DNA of 64,000 nucleotides, taken from assembly GCF_013044135.1 (NCBI RefSeq), contig NZ_JABEPP010000002.1:186001-250000 (forward strand). Direction: 5' to 3'. How positions within the stretch are numbered: position 1 is the first letter of the stretch; each line of letters begins with the position of its first letter. The stretch comes from Enterovirga aerilata (GTDB lineage Bacteria; Pseudomonadota; Alphaproteobacteria; Rhizobiales; Beijerinckiaceae). Shown here piece after piece: positions 44,137 to 52,123 of this stretch. The notes beneath the pieces are model-generated. The model made no database searches. It was not told the origin of the DNA and saw only the letters and a program-made list of their open reading frames with translations. The position numbers and the translations under genes are program-made.

Positions 44137-44447
44137 GCGGCACCTCCAAGGCGGATGTCCAGCCAGCCGAGACCATTCATCTTGAGGCGGTCGCTCTCGT
44201 TCACCACCACCGTCGTCGTCTCCGTCTCAAGGAAGGCGGGGCCGGTCAGGGCGCCGACATGGACCGGAAGGTGGTCATCCTGGGCCACGAGCCGGCCCTC
44301 GGTGTCCGTGATCGCGATGGAGAAGTCGCGGCTGGAATTGAGGATCTGCGAATAGGACGTCCTGAGCATCGCCTCGCCCATCTCGGCGGCGATGGAGGAG
44401 AGGCGGTGCTGGACCACGGAGCGGGTGATCGGATCGATTGCGGGCAT
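44133..44447 (-). pseudogene. Chimeric hydantoinase remnant (HyuB start joined to HyuA end)
   Basis: A 104-codon frame whose first part, MPAIDPITRSVVQHRLSSIA and then RTSYSQILNSSRDFSIAITD and LVAQDDHLPVHVGAL, is the N-terminus of hydantoinase B/oxoprolinase beta proteins. Directly after GAL the frame continues GPAFLETETTTVVVNESDR and ends GWLDIRLGG, which is the C-terminal end of hydantoinase A proteins. About 1,000 codons expected between them in a B-A arrangement are missing. An in-frame deletion explains this best. The stop overlaps the next gene's start. Confidence 0.65.
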
Positions 44448-44685
44448 GGCGCCTTGTGGCCTGTCCGCGGCCTGGACGCCAGTCACGGCGGACGGCGCGA
44501 TTTACCGCCTCGTCCAGCCGCTCGACCGCCATGTCGAGCTCGACCGGGCGCAATGATGCAGGGCGGCAGCCGGGAAAGCGTCTTCAGGGCCCGCCATGAT
44601 CGGCCCCGCTGGCGCCGCCGCGGGTCGGCCTCTATGTCATCGGCCTCGGGTTGACGGCCTGCTGTGGCCCGGCAGAGGTAGGTTG

Positions 44686-45702
44686 ATGATTTCGCTTGGG
44701 GAGCAGCCCGGCCGGCTCGCCGGCTTCCGCTTCTCGGTCGCGCCGATGATGGACTGGACGGACCGGCATTGCCGGGCCTTCCACCGCGTCCTCACGCGGC
44801 GGGCGCGGCTCTATACCGAGATGGTGACCACCGGCGCGGTCCTCCACGGCCCGCGCGAGCGGCTGCTCGGCTTCTCGGTGGCGGAGCGTCCAGTCGCCGT
44901 CCAGCTCGGCGGGTCTGACCCGAGGGAACTTGCCGAGGCCGCCCGCATCGCGGAAGGCTTCGGCTATGACGAGGTCAACCTCAATGTCGGCTGCCCGTCC
45001 GACCGGGTCCAGGATGGCCGCTTCGGCGCCTGCCTCATGCGGGAGCCGGCGCTCGTCGGGGAATGCGTCGCGGCCATGAAGGCCGCGGTGGCCGTGCCGG
45101 TCACGGTGAAATGCCGCCTCGGCGTCGACGACCAGGATACCGGGCCGGCCCTCGACGAGATGGCGCGCGCGGTCTTCGGGGCGGGAGCGGACGCGCTCGT
45201 CGTTCATGCCCGGAAGGCATGGCTCCAGGGGCTCTCGCCGAAGGAGAACCGAGACATCCCGCCTCTCGATTATCCGCGCGTCTACGAGCTGAAGCGGGCC
45301 TGGCCGGAGAAACCGGTCGCCATCAACGGCGGCATCAGGACCGTGGGGGAGGCGAGGGCGCATCTCGATCACGTGGACGGGGCGATGCTCGGCCGCGCCG
45401 CCTACCAGGACCCGGCAATCCTCCTGGAGGTCGATCGCGAACTCTTCGGCGAGGAGCCGCCCGCGGCCGATCCGTTCGAGGCGGTCGCGCTGTACGAGCC
45501 GTATGTGGCGGCCCGGCTTGCGGAAGGGCTGCGCCTCCACGCCATGACGCGCCACATGCTCGGCCTCTTCAACGGGCGGCCGGGGGCGCGGGCCTATCGG
45601 CGGCACCTCGCGACCGCCGGCACGCGGCCCGACGCGGATCTCGCCACCTTGCGCGCAGCCGTCGCCCTCGTATCGCGCGAGCCGGCACTCGAGGCGGCCT
45701 GA
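44686..45702 (+). CDS. dusA: tRNA-dihydrouridine(20/20a) synthase
   Basis: A 338-residue FMN enzyme reducing uridines in the tRNA D loop. FSVAPMMDWTDRHCRAFHR opens the TIM barrel; NLNVGCPSDRVQDGRFGACL holds the catalytic cysteine (about residue 110); VTVKCRLGVDDQDT, VVHARKAWLQGLSPKENRDI and INGGIRT are further FMN/tRNA motifs. The KAWLQGLSPKENR region is characteristic of DusA. Start ATG 44686 after GGTAGG. Confidence 0.93.
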   Translation: MISLGEQPGRLAGFRFSVAPMMDWTDRHCRAFHRVLTRRARLYTEMVTTGAVLHGPRERLLGFSVAERPVAVQLGGSDPRELAEAARIAEGFGYDEVNLNVGCPSDRVQDGRFGACLMREPALVGECVAAMKAAVAVPVTVKCRLGVDDQDTGPALDEMARAVFGAGADALVVHARKAWLQGLSPKENRDIPPLDYPRVYELKRAWPEKPVAINGGIRTVGEARAHLDHVDGAMLGRAAYQDPAILLEVDRELFGEEPPAADPFEAVALYEPYVAARLAEGLRLHAMTRHMLGLFNGRPGARAYRRHLATAGTRPDADLATLRAAVALVSREPALEAA

Positions 45703-45808
45703 CCGCCCGTGCAGGCTTGTTAACCCCCGCCGGTCTAAGGCGCGCAGGAACATCGGCCCGCCGCGGCGGTTCGATCCGAGCCACCCCCCGCACAAAGGAG
45801 AAATGCGG

Positions 45809-46108
45809 ATGAAGCGTCTGATCGTCGGAATGGCCGCACTTGCGGCTGGAGCGATCCTCGCCGGGACGCCGTCGCAGGCGGCGAAGTTCCAGGATCCGGG
45901 CCTCGCGAGGGCGGGCTCCCTGATCGAGGATGTGGCCTGCGTCGTGCGGCGCGAGCGCGTCCGGCGGCCGGGCGGCCGGGTCGAGTGGCGCATGGTGCGC
46001 ACCTGCCGGCCGGACGTTCGCCCCGGGAGACACTGCCGCACCGTTCAGGAGCGCGTGCGCCGGCCGGGCGGCCGCGTGATCATCGAGACGCGGCGCGTCT
46101 GCCGCTGA
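45809..46108 (+). CDS. Small secreted Cys/Arg-rich protein with internal repeat
   Basis: A 99-residue exported protein: signal peptide RLIVGMAALAAGAILAG up to a likely TPSQA-A cleavage. The mature part contains a duplicated unit, RERVRRPGGRVEWRMVRTCR and QERVRRPGGRVIIETRRVCR, with four cysteines (CVVRRE, RTCR, HCRTVQ, RVCR) that could form two disulfides. Start at ATG 45809 gives eight bases to AAAGGAG; ATG 45803 would be too close. Function unknown. Confidence 0.75.
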   Translation: MKRLIVGMAALAAGAILAGTPSQAAKFQDPGLARAGSLIEDVACVVRRERVRRPGGRVEWRMVRTCRPDVRPGRHCRTVQERVRRPGGRVIIETRRVCR

Positions 46109-46121
46109 GCGGCTGAACTCG

Positions 46122-46146
46122 GCTCCGGGCGGCTTCCGCCCGGAGC
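46122..46146. terminator. Perfect hairpin between convergent genes
   Basis: GCTCCGGGCGG (46122-46132) pairs perfectly with CCGCCCGGAGC (46136-46146) around CTT. It lies between the small secreted protein gene and the panE-like gene, which converge. No T run on either side. Confidence 0.5.
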
Positions 46147-46155
46147 ACCTCCGCA

Positions 46156-47169
46156 TCAGTCGAGCCGGACCGGCTCGGTCTGCTCCGGGAACACGGGATA
46201 CACTCCCGCAACCCGGCCCATCTGCTGGGTGAGCGCCAGGACGATGTCGATGGTCGGCGTGTCGACATCGACGAGGCGGCCCATCTCCTGAACGACCGTG
46301 AGGAGCGCATCGAGCTCGATCGGCCGGCCCTTGTCGAGGTCCTGCAGCATCGAGGTCCGGTGCGCGCCCACGCTCGCCGCCCCGTCGATCCGCCGTTCGA
46401 TCCCGACCCGGAAATGCGTGCCGATGCGGCGCGCGATCTTCTCCGCCTCCGCCATCATGCCGCGCGCCACCGCCCGCGTGCCCGGGTCCGTCGCGACGAT
46501 ATCGAGGGTCGCGCGGGTCAGCGCCGAGATCGGGTTGAAGCAGAGATTGCCCCAGAGCTTGAGCCAGATGTCGTCGCGGATCTTCGGGTCGATCTTCGGC
46601 TTGAGCCCGCCCTTCTCGAACGCCTCTGCAAGTCGGGTCAGCCGCTCCGTGATCTGGCCCGTCGGCTCCCCGAGCCCGAAGCGGTCGCCGTAGATGTGCT
46701 TGATCACGCCCGGTTCCGTGATCTCGGTCGCCGGGTAGACGGTGCAGGCGATGGCGCGCTCCGGCCCGATCGTGCGCCACTGTCGCCCGTCAGGATCGAC
46801 GCTCTGGAGCTGCAGGTTCGCGAACTGGCCCTCGAAGCCGTAGAAGTACCACCAGGGAATGCCGTTCTGCGCCGTTACGACGGCCGTGTCCGGCCCGAGC
46901 AGCGGCTTCATCGCCTCCGCCGCTTCCCAGGCCTGATGGGCCTTCAGCGCGACGATGACGTAATCCTGCGGGCCGAGCTCGGCCGGATCGGAGGAGGCGC
47001 GGAGCTTCGCGTTTCGCTCGCCGTCCTTGCCGCGGACCGTGAGCCCGTTCTCCTGGATCGCCTTGAGGTGGGCGCCGCGGGCGATGAGGGAGACCTCCGC
47101 GCCGCTCTGGGCCAGGCCGACCGCCATGAAGCCGCCGATGGCGCCGGCACCGTAGATGCAGATTTTCAT
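46156..47169 (-). CDS. Ketopantoate reductase family; candidate oxalyl-CoA reductase (PanE2-like)
   Basis: A 337-residue NADPH-dependent reductase of the PanE/ApbA family. It opens with MKICIYGAGAIGGFMAVGLA (nucleotide site), has the catalytic-type lysine in VIVALKAHQAWEAAE, and a C-terminal domain with TSMLQDLDKGRPIELDALLT, where the family's active-site acidic and asparagine/serine residues lie. In Methylobacterium extorquens AM1 a PanE homologue (PanE2) beside oxalate genes is the oxalyl-CoA reductase feeding glyoxylate. This gene sits downstream of fdhB-fdhA and near oxc/frc, so the same role is likely; classical ketopantoate reduction is the alternative. Confidence 0.82.
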   Translation of the reverse strand: MKICIYGAGAIGGFMAVGLAQSGAEVSLIARGAHLKAIQENGLTVRGKDGERNAKLRASSDPAELGPQDYVIVALKAHQAWEAAEAMKPLLGPDTAVVTAQNGIPWWYFYGFEGQFANLQLQSVDPDGRQWRTIGPERAIACTVYPATEITEPGVIKHIYGDRFGLGEPTGQITERLTRLAEAFEKGGLKPKIDPKIRDDIWLKLWGNLCFNPISALTRATLDIVATDPGTRAVARGMMAEAEKIARRIGTHFRVGIERRIDGAASVGAHRTSMLQDLDKGRPIELDALLTVVQEMGRLVDVDTPTIDIVLALTQQMGRVAGVYPVFPEQTEPVRLD

Positions 47170-47186
47170 GCGAGCGCTCCGCGTTT

Positions 47187-47310
47187 CTTCTCCCCTTGCG
47201 GAGAAGGTGTCACGGCGCAGCCGTGACGGATGAGGGGTCTATCGCTCGTGGGTCACCCCTCATCCGACCTTCGCTGACGCGAAGGCCACCTTCTCCCGCA
47301 AGGGGAGAAG
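47187..47310. repeat. Compound inverted repeat between panE-like and fdhA genes
   Basis: Outer arms CTTCTCCCCTTGCGGAGAAG (from 47187) and its near-complement CACCTTCTCCCGCAAGGGGA (from 47287), plus inner arms CGGATGAGGGGT (47227-47238) and ACCCCTCATCCG (47255-47266). Each half also contains its own small palindrome (TCACGGC/GCCGTGA and CTTCGC/GCGAAG). A miniature repeat element widespread in Hyphomicrobiales intergenic DNA. Confidence 0.75.
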
Positions 47311-47335
47311 GGGCGCCCACAACTCGTCTCAGGGA

Positions 47336-50143
47336 TTATTCCGCCGCCTGCAGCGCCGGCTCCGGCACCCGCTCCATCCTGGCCGCGCAGTACTTGAATT
47401 CGGGGATCTTCCCGAACGGATCGAGCTGCGGATTGGTGAGGATGTTCGCGGCAGCTTCCGCATAGGCAAAGGGGATGAAGATCAGCCCCGGCGGGATCAT
47501 CCCGTCGATGCGCGCCTTCAGGCGGATCGAGCCGCGGCGGGTCGACACCTGGATGAACTCGCCCGTATGGGCGCCGAGGCGCTCCATGTCCCGGGCCGAG
47601 ACATAGGCGACCGCCTCGGGCTCGAGCTCGTCGAGCACCTGGCTGCGCCGCGTCATCGAGCCGGTATGCCAGTGCTCGAGCTGCCGGCCCGTCGTCAGCA
47701 CGAACGGATATTCGGCATCCGGCTCCTCGGCTGGCGAGACGAGCTTCGCGGGCACGAATTTCGCCCGGCCGGTCCTGGTCGGGAAGCCGTTGCCGAAGAC
47801 GATGTCCTGGCCCGGCTGGTCGGGCGCATCGCACGGATAGGTGACCGAGTTCTCGCGCTCGACCCTCTCCCAGGTGATGTTGGCGAGCGACGGCATCACG
47901 GAGGCCATCTCGGCGAAGACCTCGCTCACGTGGCCGTAGCGCCAGTCGAGCCCGAGCCGGTTCGCGAGATCGATGATGATGTCGAGATCCTGCCGCGCCT
48001 GGCCGGGGAGGGGGAGGGCGGCCCGCCCCATCTGCACCTGGCGGTTCGTGTTGGAGACGGTGCCGTTCTTCTCAGGCCAGGCGGAGGCCGGGAGCACGAC
48101 GTCGGCATATTTCGCCGTCTCGGTCAGGAAGATGTCCTGCACGACGAGGTGGTCGAGCTTGGCCAGGGCCTCGCGGGCATGGCTCACGTCCGGGTCGGAC
48201 ATCGCCGGGTTCTCGCCCATGATGTACATGCCGCGGATCTGGCCGGCATGGATCGCATCCATGATCTCGACGACGGTCAGGCCGCGCTTCGGGTCGAGCT
48301 TCCTGCCCCAGAGTTCCTCGTAGCGGGCGCGGATGTCCGGGTCCTCCACCGACTTGTAGTCCGGGAAGAACATCGGGATCAGCCCCGCATCCGAGGCGCC
48401 CTGCACGTTGTTCTGGCCGCGGAGGGGGTGCAGCCCGGTGCCCGGACGGCCGATCTGGCCGGTCGAGAGCGCCAAGGCGATCAGGCAGCGCGTGTTGTCG
48501 GTCCCGTGGATGTGCTGGCTGACGCCCATCCCCCAGAAGATGATCGCAGCCTCCGCCCGGGCATAGACGCGCGCGACCTCGCGCAGGGTCTCGGCCGGGA
48601 TGCCGCAGATCTTCTCCATCTCCTCCGGCGGGTAGTCCTTCACGTTCTCGACGAGCTTGTCGAAATCGTCCGCGTTCGCCTGCACGTATTGCTGATCGTA
48701 CAGCTTCTCCGCGACGATCGTGTGCAGGATCGCGTTCAGCATGGCGACGTCGCGGCCCGGCTTGAACTGCAGCATGTGCGTCGCGAAGCGCTTCAGCGCG
48801 ACGCCGCGCGGGTCCATGACGATGAGCTTCGCCCCGCGCTCGACCGCGTTCTTGAAGAAGGTCGCGGCGACCGGGTGGTTCTCGATCGGGTTCGCGCCGA
48901 TCACCACGATCACGTCCGCGTCCTTGGCGGCCATGAAGGGTGCCGAGACCGCGCCCGAGCCGACGCCCTCGAGCAGACCCGCGACCGAGGAAGCGTGGCA
49001 GAGCCGGGTGCAATGGTCGACGTTGTTGGTGCCGAAGCCGGCGCGGACGAGCTTCTGGAAGAGATATGCTTCCTCGTTGGAGCCCTTGGCCGAACCGAAC
49101 CCGGCGAGGGCGCCGCCCCCGAACGTGTCCCGGATCGTCGCGAGGCCGCCGGCGGCGCGCTCCATCGCCTCCTCCCAGGTCGCCTCGCGGAAATGCGTCC
49201 AGGGGTTCATGGGATCGATATCGACGTCGTGCTTCGGGACGCCCTCCTTGCGGATGAGCGGCACGGTGAGTCTGTCGGGATGGTGGACGTAGTCGAAGCC
49301 GAACCGCCCCTTGACGCAGAGACGCTCCTGGTTCGAGGGACCGTCGCGGCCCTGGACGGCGACGATCCTGTCCTCCTTGATCTGGTAGGTGAGCTGGCAG
49401 CCGACGCCGCAATAGGGGCAGACCGAATCCACCTCGCGCTCCGGCGCGTTCGTGAAGACGCCCTGCTCGTCGACGAGCGCCTTCTCCATCAGCGCGCCGG
49501 TCGGGCAGGCCTGGACGCATTCGCCGCAGGAGACGCAGGTCGAGCCGCCCATCGGATCGTCGAAGTCGAAGACGATCTTCTCCATGTGGCCGCGATAGGC
49601 CATGCCGATCACGTCGTTGACCTGGACCTCGCGGCAGGCGCGCACGCAGAGCCCGCAATGGATGCAGGCGTCGAGCTGCACGGCCATGGCCGGATGCGAG
49701 AAGTCGTCGGCCTTGTTCGGCCGGTCGATCGCCGGAAAGCGGCTGTCTGCGAGCTGGATGCGGTCGGACCAGGTCCAGAAGGCGGAGTGCGGGTCGTGCG
49801 CGCAGTCGCGCGCGGGCTGGTCGGCCAGGAGCAGCTCGAAGACGAGCTTGCGCGAGGCCTCGGCGCGCTCGGAGGCGCTCCTCACCTTCATGCCGGGGGT
49901 GGGCTTGCGGATGCAGGAGGCCGCAAGCACGCGCTCGCCCTCGATCTCGACCATGCAGGCGCGGCAATTGCCGTCGGGTCGGTAGCCCGGCTTGGTCGAG
50001 TAGCAGAGATGCGGGATATCCGTACCGTGCCGGCTCGCGACCTGCCAGATGGTCTCGCCAGGGCGGGCGGTCACGTCCTTGCCGTCGAGCGTGAAACGGA
50101 TTTCGTCGAAGACCGGGAGTCCGTCAGACATGGTGGTCACCAT
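47336..50143 (-). CDS. fdhA: NAD-dependent formate dehydrogenase, alpha (W/Mo) subunit
   Basis: A 935-residue catalytic subunit oxidising formate to CO2. N-terminal [2Fe-2S] domain with C47, C60, C63 and C77 (LCYSTKPGYRPDGNCRAC and AASC); then two [4Fe-4S] motifs DACIHCGLCVRACREV and STCVSCGECVQACPTGAL; a further cluster CPYCGVGCQLTY; and the bis-molybdopterin part with the metal-ligand cysteine in DHCTRLCHASSVAG. C-terminal TTGRQLEHWHTGSMTRRS binds the cofactor. Cysteine, not selenocysteine, is encoded. Size and beta-alpha gene order resemble tungsten Fdh1 of M. extorquens. ATG 50143 is used; ATG 50131 is an alternative. Confidence 0.94.
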   Translation of the reverse strand: MVTTMSDGLPVFDEIRFTLDGKDVTARPGETIWQVASRHGTDIPHLCYSTKPGYRPDGNCRACMVEIEGERVLAASCIRKPTPGMKVRSASERAEASRKLVFELLLADQPARDCAHDPHSAFWTWSDRIQLADSRFPAIDRPNKADDFSHPAMAVQLDACIHCGLCVRACREVQVNDVIGMAYRGHMEKIVFDFDDPMGGSTCVSCGECVQACPTGALMEKALVDEQGVFTNAPEREVDSVCPYCGVGCQLTYQIKEDRIVAVQGRDGPSNQERLCVKGRFGFDYVHHPDRLTVPLIRKEGVPKHDVDIDPMNPWTHFREATWEEAMERAAGGLATIRDTFGGGALAGFGSAKGSNEEAYLFQKLVRAGFGTNNVDHCTRLCHASSVAGLLEGVGSGAVSAPFMAAKDADVIVVIGANPIENHPVAATFFKNAVERGAKLIVMDPRGVALKRFATHMLQFKPGRDVAMLNAILHTIVAEKLYDQQYVQANADDFDKLVENVKDYPPEEMEKICGIPAETLREVARVYARAEAAIIFWGMGVSQHIHGTDNTRCLIALALSTGQIGRPGTGLHPLRGQNNVQGASDAGLIPMFFPDYKSVEDPDIRARYEELWGRKLDPKRGLTVVEIMDAIHAGQIRGMYIMGENPAMSDPDVSHAREALAKLDHLVVQDIFLTETAKYADVVLPASAWPEKNGTVSNTNRQVQMGRAALPLPGQARQDLDIIIDLANRLGLDWRYGHVSEVFAEMASVMPSLANITWERVERENSVTYPCDAPDQPGQDIVFGNGFPTRTGRAKFVPAKLVSPAEEPDAEYPFVLTTGRQLEHWHTGSMTRRSQVLDELEPEAVAYVSARDMERLGAHTGEFIQVSTRRGSIRLKARIDGMIPPGLIFIPFAYAEAAANILTNPQLDPFGKIPEFKYCAARMERVPEPALQAAE

Positions 50144-50168
50144 CTGGCTCGGGAAGCGCCGACGCGCT

Positions 50169-50261
50169 CCCTCTCCCAGAGGGAGAGGGTTGGGGTGAGG
50201 GGAGCGGCTTTTCCGGACGGGGCACGCCCCTCACCCTGTCCCTCTCCCCCTGGGAGAGGGG
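50169..50261. repeat. Inverted repeat between fdhB and fdhA
   Basis: CCCTCTCCCAGAGGGAGAGG with following TTGGGGTGAGGGG (50169-50202) and a near-complement starting CCCCTCACCCTGTCCCTCTC (50227-50261). About four mismatches over 34 bases. It fills most of the 160-bp gap between two subunit genes of one enzyme and could form a long hairpin that tunes their relative expression. Confidence 0.75.
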
Positions 50262-50302
50262 ACCCGCGCCCCACCCGACGTGAGTATCGCGGGCCATGAC
50301 GC

Positions 50303-52081
50303 TCAATACCGCGCCGGCTTGCCGGGCGTCGGCTCTTCCGCGGCCACCGCGGGCGCCAGGCCGGCAAAATCCTCGCGGAAATGCTTCATGACCTGCTTGA
50401 CCGGGTTCATGGCGGCCTGGCCGAGGCCGCAGATCGAGGCGTCCGTCATGACCCTGGTGAGCTCGTTCAGGAGCTCCTCGTCCCAGGTCGGGCGCTCCAT
50501 GATCATGACCGCCTTCTCGGTGCCGATCCGGCAAGGCGTGCATTGCCCGCAGGATTCGTCCTCGAAGAACTTCATCAGGTTCAGCGCGACGTCGCGCATG
50601 TTGTCCTTGTCGGACAGGACGACCACGGCTGCGGACCCGATGAAGGAGCCATGCGACTCCAGCGTGCCGAAATCGAGCGGGATGTCGGCCATGGAGGCCG
50701 GCAGGATGCCGCCCGAGGCGCCGCCCGGAAGGTAGCCCTTGAACGTGTGGCCCTCTTCCATGCCCCCGCAATATTCGTCGATCAGTTCGCGGACCGTGAT
50801 GCCGGCGGGCGCGAGTTTCACGCCTGGCTCGTGGACGCGGCCGGAAACCGAAAAGGTCCGAAGGCCCTTGCGGCCGTTCCGCCCATGCGAGCCGAACCAC
50901 TCCGGCCCCTTCTCGACGATCTCCCGTACCCAGAAGAGCGTCTCGACATTGTTGATCAGCGTCGGGCGGCCGAAGAGGCCCACCTGGCTGGGGAAGGGTG
51001 GTTTGTGCCGAGGCAATCCGCGCTTGCCCTCGATCGATTCGAGCATCGCGCTCTCCTCGCCGCAGATATAGGCGCCGGCACCGCGGCGGAGATGGATGCG
51101 CGTGCGCCTGGCCAGGCCCGCCGCCTCGACCTTGGGGATCTCCCGCAGGAGGATCTCGCGGCACTGCGGATACTCGTCCCGCAGGTAGATGTAGACCTCC
51201 TCCGCCTCCACCGCGAGCGCGCCGATCAGCATGCCTTCCAGGAAGCGGTGGGGGTCGGTCTCGAGATAGTGCCGGTCCTTGAATGTGCCGGGCTCGCCCT
51301 CGTCGCCGTTGACCGCCATGAGGCGCGGTGCAGGTTCGGCGCGTACGAAGCGCCACTTGCGGCCCGTCGGGAATCCGGCCCCGCCGAGGCCGCGCAGGCC
51401 CGAATCCTCCATCGTCTTGATGACGTCCTCGATGGAGCGCCTCCCATCGAGAAGCTCGGACAGGAGCTCGTAGCCGCCGCCCGCACGATAGGCGTCGAGA
51501 TCCGGATAGGCCGGAACATGCGGGTGCGTGTGGCCGGCCAGCGCTTCGGCCGCGACGCTCTCGACCGTCGCATGCGGATGGAGCGCGTGGCCGATCGCGG
51601 CCATCGGGGCCTGGTGGCAGCCGCCCATGCAGGGCGCCCGCACGACGCGGATTCCGGGTTCGAGCGAGGATTTCAGGGCGCCGAGAAGCTTGTCGGCGCC
51701 GGCCAGCGCGCAGGACAGCGAGTCGCAGACGCGGATCGTCACGGCGGGCGGGGCGGGCTCGCCGTCCATGACGATGTCGAAATGGGCGTAGAAGGACGCG
51801 ACCTCGTAGACCTCCACGAGCGCGAGCCGCATCAGGTTGGCGAGCGCAGTCAGGTGGCGCACATGCAGGCAGCCGAAATGGTCCTGCAGCAGATGCAGAT
51901 GCTCGATCAGGAGATCCGCGCGGCGCGGGCGATCCCCGAGCAGCGCCTCGACCTCGGCGAGAGCCTGCGGCTCGACCTGCCGGCCCTTGGGCGTGTCGCG
52001 TGTCTTGCGCCGGCCGGAGCCCGGATGGACGGACCGCGAAGCGGCGGTGCCGGCCATCACGCCTGGATTGTGGATGTTCAT
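50303..52081 (-). CDS. fdhB: NAD-dependent formate dehydrogenase, beta (NuoE-NuoF fused) subunit
   Basis: A 592-residue diaphorase subunit passing electrons from the alpha subunit to NAD+. Residues up to about 170 are NuoE-like with a [2Fe-2S] site (IRVCDSLSC and VVRAPCMGGCHQAP). The rest is NuoF-like: GLRGLGGAGFPTGRKWRFVR (NADH/FMN), NGDEGEPGTFKDRH, AGAYICGEESAMLESIEG and the [4Fe-4S] site ESCGQCTPCRIG with a later cysteine. Such E-F fusion is known from Fdh1B of Methylobacterium. It lies 42 bp from the acyl-CoA ligase gene and 159 bp before fdhA; all three point the same way. Confidence 0.94.
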   Translation of the reverse strand: MNIHNPGVMAGTAASRSVHPGSGRRKTRDTPKGRQVEPQALAEVEALLGDRPRRADLLIEHLHLLQDHFGCLHVRHLTALANLMRLALVEVYEVASFYAHFDIVMDGEPAPPAVTIRVCDSLSCALAGADKLLGALKSSLEPGIRVVRAPCMGGCHQAPMAAIGHALHPHATVESVAAEALAGHTHPHVPAYPDLDAYRAGGGYELLSELLDGRRSIEDVIKTMEDSGLRGLGGAGFPTGRKWRFVRAEPAPRLMAVNGDEGEPGTFKDRHYLETDPHRFLEGMLIGALAVEAEEVYIYLRDEYPQCREILLREIPKVEAAGLARRTRIHLRRGAGAYICGEESAMLESIEGKRGLPRHKPPFPSQVGLFGRPTLINNVETLFWVREIVEKGPEWFGSHGRNGRKGLRTFSVSGRVHEPGVKLAPAGITVRELIDEYCGGMEEGHTFKGYLPGGASGGILPASMADIPLDFGTLESHGSFIGSAAVVVLSDKDNMRDVALNLMKFFEDESCGQCTPCRIGTEKAVMIMERPTWDEELLNELTRVMTDASICGLGQAAMNPVKQVMKHFREDFAGLAPAVAAEEPTPGKPARY

Positions 52082-52095
52082 GGGCTACCGCGTTC

Positions 52096-52117
52096 CCCTC
52101 CCCGTCGAGGGGGAGGG
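52096..52117. repeat. GC-rich hairpin between ligase and fdhB genes
   Basis: CCCTCCCC (52096-52103) pairs with GGGGAGGG (52110-52117), loop of six. It fills the 42-bp gap; no T run. Confidence 0.5.
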
Positions 52118-52123
52118 CAGAGG

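Noticed and set aside
47187-52117. CRISPR-like repeats in the fdh intergenic gaps
   Set aside because: These are single inverted repeats, not regularly spaced direct repeats with unique spacers, and no cas gene is present.
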